This document shows positions 53,784 through 54,139 of a stretch of DNA of 54,139 bases, piece by piece. Source of the stretch: Spirochaetaceae bacterium. Its GTDB lineage: Bacteria > Spirochaetota > Spirochaetia > Treponematales > Treponemataceae. The position numbers were made by a program, and so were the translations under genes. Under the pieces are notes generated by a model. The model did no database searches and was not told the origin of the DNA. It saw only the letters and a list, made by a program, of their open reading frames with translations. The number at the start of each line of letters is the position of its first letter. Position 1 is the first letter of the stretch. The stretch lies in the NCBI GenBank assembly GCA_017936665.1, contig JAGBFB010000025.1, positions 1 through 54,139 on the forward strand, in the 5' to 3' direction.

Positions 53784-54139
53784 ATTATATCACAAAATTA
53801 AAAATAACCGAACCACAACTCTGGTGTATCTTCAATTTTTGTTTCAATTATTATATCACAAAATTAAAAATAACCGAACCACAACAGTTTAATCAACTTT
53901 GCAGTAAGTTCAGCAATTATATCACAAAATTAAAAATAACCGAACCACAACTCAAGTATGGAATGTACCGCCGTTCCGAATAATTATATCACAAAATTAA
54001 AAATAACCGAACCACAACTGTGGGAACAAAAATTAACGAAGCTCATCAATTATATCACAAAATTAAAAATAACCGAACCACAACTACAATGGATATTTAG
54101 GTAAACTTGAAAGAATTATATCACAAAATTAAAAATAAC
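53784..54139 (-). CRISPR. CRISPR array (runs past window edge)
   Basis: Five complete 36-bp repeats and one cut at the edge start at 53784, 53850, 53916, 53983, 54049 and 54115. All are identical over the visible bases. Spacers are 30, 30, 31, 30 and 30 bp and differ from one another. Read on the minus strand each repeat begins GTTGTGGTTCGG and ends GTGATATAAT. Pairing with the tracrRNA shows that the minus strand is the crRNA strand, so the array reads toward cas2. TGATATAAT is an extended -10 element, so each repeat can start a transcript a few bases into the adjacent spacer. Confidence 0.97.

Noticed and set aside
53756-53983. 75-codon frame across the CRISPR array
   Set aside because: It is made of repeats and spacers; the repeated peptide YYITKLKITEPQ comes from the 36-bp repeat.

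Overview
The window is AT-rich DNA (roughly 30% GC by eye) from a spirochaete, most likely a host-associated anaerobic Treponema. This is an inference from content. The markers are a class I lysyl-tRNA synthetase, the [FeFe]-hydrogenase maturase HydG, rubrerythrin plus rubredoxin, a methyl-accepting chemotaxis protein, HD-GYP and Hpt signalling proteins, outer-membrane B12 uptake, and a Cas9 system.

Layout. 1-140 is one end of an IS3/IS150-type insertion sequence. 215-5497 is a type III restriction-modification system (res, mod) with a divergent XRE regulator. 5690-12886 holds a protease-inhibitor lipoprotein, an OmpA-domain protein, a YtrA-like GntR/ABC operon, a secreted beta-lactamase-fold hydrolase and a chemoreceptor. 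12987-17859 holds a cytoplasmic GH13 enzyme, rubredoxin (a small gene on the minus strand), hydG, a lipocalin and thioredoxin. 17952-28084 is a methionine/cobalamin/zinc locus: a split MetH, a ZIP transporter, a cobalamin riboswitch driving a BtuB-like receptor and TonB, a B12-binding radical SAM protein, a ThyX-like protein and a zinc-binding lipoprotein behind a Fur-type operator. 28087-33733 holds an Hpt protein, a metallo-hydrolase and a BMP-type (nucleoside) ABC operon. 33696-46202 is mostly housekeeping: rubrerythrin, LysRS-I, secreted amylase, RecQ, glutaminase-less GMP synthase, HD-GYP, flavin reductase, a lipoprotein, a pseudouridine synthase and a WYL regulator. 46225-48506 holds small poorly known genes and a frameshifted SIMPL gene.

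48524-54139 is a type II-C CRISPR system: a tracrRNA on the minus strand upstream of cas9, then cas9, cas1, cas2 and an array that runs off the window. The anti-repeat pairs with the repeat over 15 nt. Every repeat ends, on the minus strand, in an extended -10 promoter element, so each crRNA may have its own promoter reading toward the cas genes.

Two patterns recur. About ten genes have a good sigma70-type promoter whose -10 hexamer lies only 5-9 nt before the start codon, implying leaderless mRNAs. Four gene pairs are joined by TAATG stop/start overlaps. No tRNA or rRNA gene was seen, and no gene-free stretch exceeds 300 bases.
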